Below, one piece after another: positions 63,707 through 64,000 of a DNA stretch of 64,000 nucleotides. Both the position numbers and the translations under genes were made by a program. Position 1 is the first letter of the stretch. The number at the start of each line of letters is the position of its first letter. The DNA is taken from positions 624,108-688,107 of the forward strand of contig NZ_JAJBZH010000001.1 in assembly GCF_020551945.1 (NCBI RefSeq). The letters run 5' to 3'. The DNA comes from Cellulosimicrobium marinum (lineage in GTDB: Bacteria; Actinomycetota; Actinomycetes; Actinomycetales; Cellulomonadaceae). The notes beneath the pieces were generated by a model. That model had not been told where the DNA came from and ran no database searches. It saw only the letters and a list, made by a program, of their open reading frames with translations.

Positions 63707-63793
63707 GTCGTCACCTCTTGTCGTCGGGTCTTCTCGTCGGGCGGGGCGTCCTTCGCAGCCTCGCCGACACCCGGTGCCCTCGCGACCCGAGGT

Positions 63794-63853
63794 GCCGAAC
63801 CCCGGGTTGCCCGTCACGACGGGCGTCCGGTGACCGACAACCCGGGGTTCGGC
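63794..63853. repeat. large inverted repeat, second GAACCCCGGGTT copy
   Basis: A perfect 15-bp stem (63794-63808 with 63839-63853) with a 30-nt loop that has a nested 6-bp hairpin (63809-63814 with 63819-63824). The arms share GAACCCCGGGT with the hairpin at 27.3 kb. It may be an attenuator or terminator. Confidence 0.7.
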
Positions 63854-63866
63854 GACGCGCCAGGAC

Positions 63867-63883
63867 CCCGGGCGCCGTCGGGC
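63867..63883 (+). repeat. intergenic 17-mer, copy 3
   Basis: Exact copy of the 17-mer, just downstream of the inverted repeat at 63794-63853. Confidence 0.6.
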
Positions 63884-63952
63884 ACCGACCTCGGTAGGTT
63901 GGACGCGGCCGGGCGCTGCGGGCCCGGCCGGACCGACGCCGCGGAGGTACGG

Positions 63953-64000
63953 ATGGACTTCCCGTTCCAGCTCACGGAGGACCAGATCCTCGGGATCGTC
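63953..64000 (+). CDS. start of an unidentified gene, cut by the window end
   Basis: Only 16 codons are visible (MDFPFQLTEDQILGIV). GGAGG lies 5 bases before the ATG, and a TAGGTT -10-like hexamer is at 63895-63900. The opening resembles flavin-dependent or acyl-CoA-type enzymes but is too short to name. Confidence 0.5.
   Translation, partial: MDFPFQLTEDQILGIV

Overview
The window is chromosomal DNA from a very GC-rich actinobacterium. GTG starts are common, 4-base ATGA/GTGA overlaps join most operon genes, and the gene set is actinobacterial: ctaC-ctaD-ctaF oxidase, DUF3043, mycothiol-type DinB protein, SigE-type ECF factor. I infer Micrococcales, probably the Cellulomonadaceae/Promicromonosporaceae group; that is inference from gene content, not a search. 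I found no tRNA, rRNA, CRISPR array, insertion sequence or prophage.

Layout. 1-8.3 kb: end of a Gfo/Idh/MocA oxidoreductase, a membrane-anchored pseudokinase-like protein, a TIGR01777 epimerase, then sucB-lpdA and pepA. 8.3-19.8 kb: small membrane proteins, pyrD, a MocR regulator divergent from a YczE-type membrane protein, an aldo/keto reductase, a DUF3043 protein, an M20 dipeptidase, a VOC fusion protein, a thioesterase, DUF3817 and DJ-1 proteins, and nadA. 19.9-26.8 kb: glycerate kinase, an A-type Fe-S carrier, a TusA protein coupled to a cysteine-desulfurase-like protein with no lysine at all, and the cytochrome oxidase operon. 27.4-28.1 kb: superoxide dismutase.

28.1-43.8 kb is the most unusual part. 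A LuxR-type regulator faces a 14-gene, mostly overlapping operon: fatty acyl-AMP ligase, ACP, CerJ-like KASIII, BtrJ-like ATP-grasp ligase, BtrK-like PLP decarboxylase, second ACP, Cys-less thiolase-fold protein, acyl-CoA-dehydrogenase-like protein, acyl-CoA dehydrogenase, MATE exporter, glycosyltransferase-like protein, HAD hydrolase, Sfp-type PPTase and a free-standing condensation domain. Read together, one arm loads a fatty acid on an ACP and the other makes gamma-aminobutyryl-ACP from glutamate (the butirosin logic). The C domain or KASIII would join them to give an exported acyl-aminobutyrate-type metabolite. No modular PKS/NRPS or thioesterase is present.

43.8-64 kb: a DUF1801 protein, an ECF sigma factor with a good autoregulatory promoter, ArfB, a glycolipid-binding-like protein, a LysR/LysE pair, an MBL hydrolase, a large catalase, a lower-GC two-gene membrane islet, TfoX-like and lipoprotein genes, a MazF/RHH toxin-antitoxin pair, an ABC transporter with a DUF4097 protein and an RHH regulator that share a TGGTGTCA operator motif, a glycosyltransferase/PIG-L-methyltransferase/acyl-CoA dehydrogenase cassette, a DNA/RNA endonuclease, a LacI regulator, a lipoprotein, a DinB protein, and the first 16 codons of another gene.
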